From the NCBI GenBank assembly GCA_902766875.1, contig CACXFI010000022.1, positions 1 to 13,977 on the forward strand: 13,977 nt of DNA. The letters are read 5' to 3'. The position numbers and the translations under genes were made by a program. How positions within the stretch are numbered: position 1 is the stretch's first letter; each line of letters opens with the position of its first letter. The stretch comes from an uncultured Erysipelotrichaceae bacterium (GTDB lineage: Bacteria; Bacillota_I; Bacilli_A; RF39; UBA660). Shown here in pieces: positions 12,839-13,977 of the stretch. The notes under the pieces are model-generated. The model was not told the DNA's origin. It ran no database searches and saw only the letters and a program-made list of their open reading frames with translations.

Positions 12839-13977
12839 TTATTATTTTCTACTAAATTTATAGCTGACAATGCTTCATTATAGGCTTTATCATATTGCCC
12901 TTTATAAAATAATGCTGATGCTTTATCTAATTTATTATCTACTTCTGGATAACTACTTCTATATCTATTTGCATATATTATAGTGTCTTCACTAGTAGTT
13001 GCTAATTTAATCATATCATTAGTTTTATTATATATTTTAAATACTAAATCTCTAGCATTATCTACCCTGATATTTAATATTTTTATAACTATAGGTTTTT
13101 TTTCTAATTCTTTTGTTATTTCTCTAATAGCATCCTGAGCTTCTCTTAACTCTACAAAGTAGCTACTAGGTATTACTGGTAATTTGTAATCTTTAATTTT
13201 GTTTTTAGCTTGTTTTAAAAGATTTTTTATTGAATCTAATTGTTCTTTAGCCCTATATTCATCATCTTTCATACTTGTAATTGATCTTAATTGATAATCT
13301 AGGTCATCTTGTAGTCTAGATAATCTAATATTGAGCCCATCTAATTCTTCTACTAATTTTGAATAAGCAAATGTTTTCCCTTTACTATGTTCTAATAAAG
13401 TTTTAAAATCTTCATTTATTTCTTCTAATGTTTTGTTTAAATTACTAAATTTATTGATTTCTTCTTGCGATAAATCATATGTTACTTTTATATCATCCAT
13501 TTGTACATATATATCATATACTACTTTATTTATCTTTTCTACTTTATATCTAAATTTTTTAGACTCTTCTTTAAATCTATCTTTTGAATCTTTTTCTCTA
13601 TCAAAGTCAGCAAGTAAAGAATCTAAGTAATCTACTATTGTTTTAAGTTCTACATCTGCATCTTCTGTTTTAAATTCTTTTAAGTTATTAATTATAGTAT
13701 TTACTTTTTCTTTTATTTCTTTTAAATTATATTCAACATTTAAATAATCTAATGGATATCCATCTCTTATCATTCTACTATATTGGACTGAAGCCTCTTC
13801 ATATCTGTTTGGAATAGAAATAGTACTTGTGACTACTAAATCTGGTATATTTTCAATTAAACTTTTTAAATTGTTTATATTTTCTTCTATTACTGCAACT
13901 ATTTTTTCTACTCCAACATAGTCATTTTTATCCATAGCTTTTTCAAAAGTTTGAAATTCTTCATCTAATTCTTCAAA
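12835..13977 (-). CDS. ezrA: Septation ring formation regulator EzrA, C-terminal part (5' end outside window)
   Basis: EzrA is a membrane-anchored spectrin-like coiled-coil protein that binds FtsZ and controls Z-ring placement and turnover. The frame stays open to the window edge, so the ATG at 13935 is internal; 380 residues are visible of a usual ~560-570, and the N-terminal membrane helix is missing. Visible family landmarks: YVGVEKIVAVIEENINNLKS, the IRDGYPLDYLNVEYNLKEIK block (about 70-90), long heptad-rich helices, and the closing NRYRSSYPEVDNKLDKASAL with the AYNEALSAI repeat helix that ends EzrA proteins. It ends at TGA with no obvious terminator. It is followed by two unrelated membrane proteins read in the same direction. 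Confidence 0.93.
   Translation of the reverse strand, partial: FEELDEEFQTFEKAMDKNDYVGVEKIVAVIEENINNLKSLIENIPDLVVTSTISIPNRYEEASVQYSRMIRDGYPLDYLNVEYNLKEIKEKVNTIINNLKEFKTEDADVELKTIVDYLDSLLADFDREKDSKDRFKEESKKFRYKVEKINKVVYDIYVQMDDIKVTYDLSQEEINKFSNLNKTLEEINEDFKTLLEHSKGKTFAYSKLVEELDGLNIRLSRLQDDLDYQLRSITSMKDDEYRAKEQLDSIKNLLKQAKNKIKDYKLPVIPSSYFVELREAQDAIREITKELEKKPIVIKILNIRVDNARDLVFKIYNKTNDMIKLATTSEDTIIYANRYRSSYPEVDNKLDKASALFYKGQYDKAYNEALSAINLVENNN

Noticed and set aside
13433..13630. Short plus-strand frame inside ezrA
   Set aside because: Antisense to the coiled-coil region; no start signals.

Overview
The window reads as chromosome from a very AT-rich, low-GC Gram-positive bacterium (Bacillota, Bacilli side). 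A compact-genome gut lineage such as RF39-type uncultured Bacilli is my best guess, from gene content and style only. The genetic code looks standard: the conserved tryptophans of ribosomal protein S2 are TGG, and ezrA ends at TGA exactly where the family normally ends. Nearly everything is on the minus strand. The exceptions are one small zinc-ribbon gene (11325-11633) and the tail of a gene entering at the left edge.

Layout from left to right, with minus-strand genes transcribed right to left. (1) 1-75 is the end of an unknown plus-strand gene, closed by a shared bidirectional terminator. (2) 100-456 is a CotD-like cysteine-rich protein. (3) 529-2111 is an operon DUF1653 gene -> PflX-like radical SAM gene -> dut, with a strong promoter at 2128-2156. 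(4) 2177-2527 holds two tiny genes of 57 and 53 codons. (5) 2603-4527 is rpsB-tsf, with a structured 5' leader and an unusual S2 carrying a long Lys/Glu linker and a C-terminal Rho_N/SAP-like tail. (6) 4688-5233 is an unrecognised 181-aa protein with its own promoter and terminator. (7) 5333-7201 is cdsA-rseP. (8) 7269-10609 is a surface operon: thioester-domain/CnaB adhesin with a VPDTL sorting signal -> sortase lacking the expected catalytic Arg -> five-TM protein. (9) 10712-11266 is a degenerate LytM/M23 protein resembling SpoIVFA. (10) 11325-11633 is an RNHCP zinc-ribbon protein on the plus strand. (11) 11610-13977 is the C-terminal part of ezrA followed by an Asn-rich membrane-anchored protein and a small tail-anchored protein.

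The most distinctive parts are the three-gene adhesin/sortase/membrane-protein operon, whose promoter lies inside a near-perfect inverted repeat; the rpsB fusion with its candidate leader RNA; and the ezrA-linked pair of low-complexity membrane proteins. Two proteins resemble sporulation proteins (CotD, SpoIVFA) in a genome that otherwise looks streamlined. Intergenic regions are extremely short. Terminators and the next promoter often touch or overlap, and seven of eight readable promoters have a TGN-extended -10 with a 17-bp spacer.
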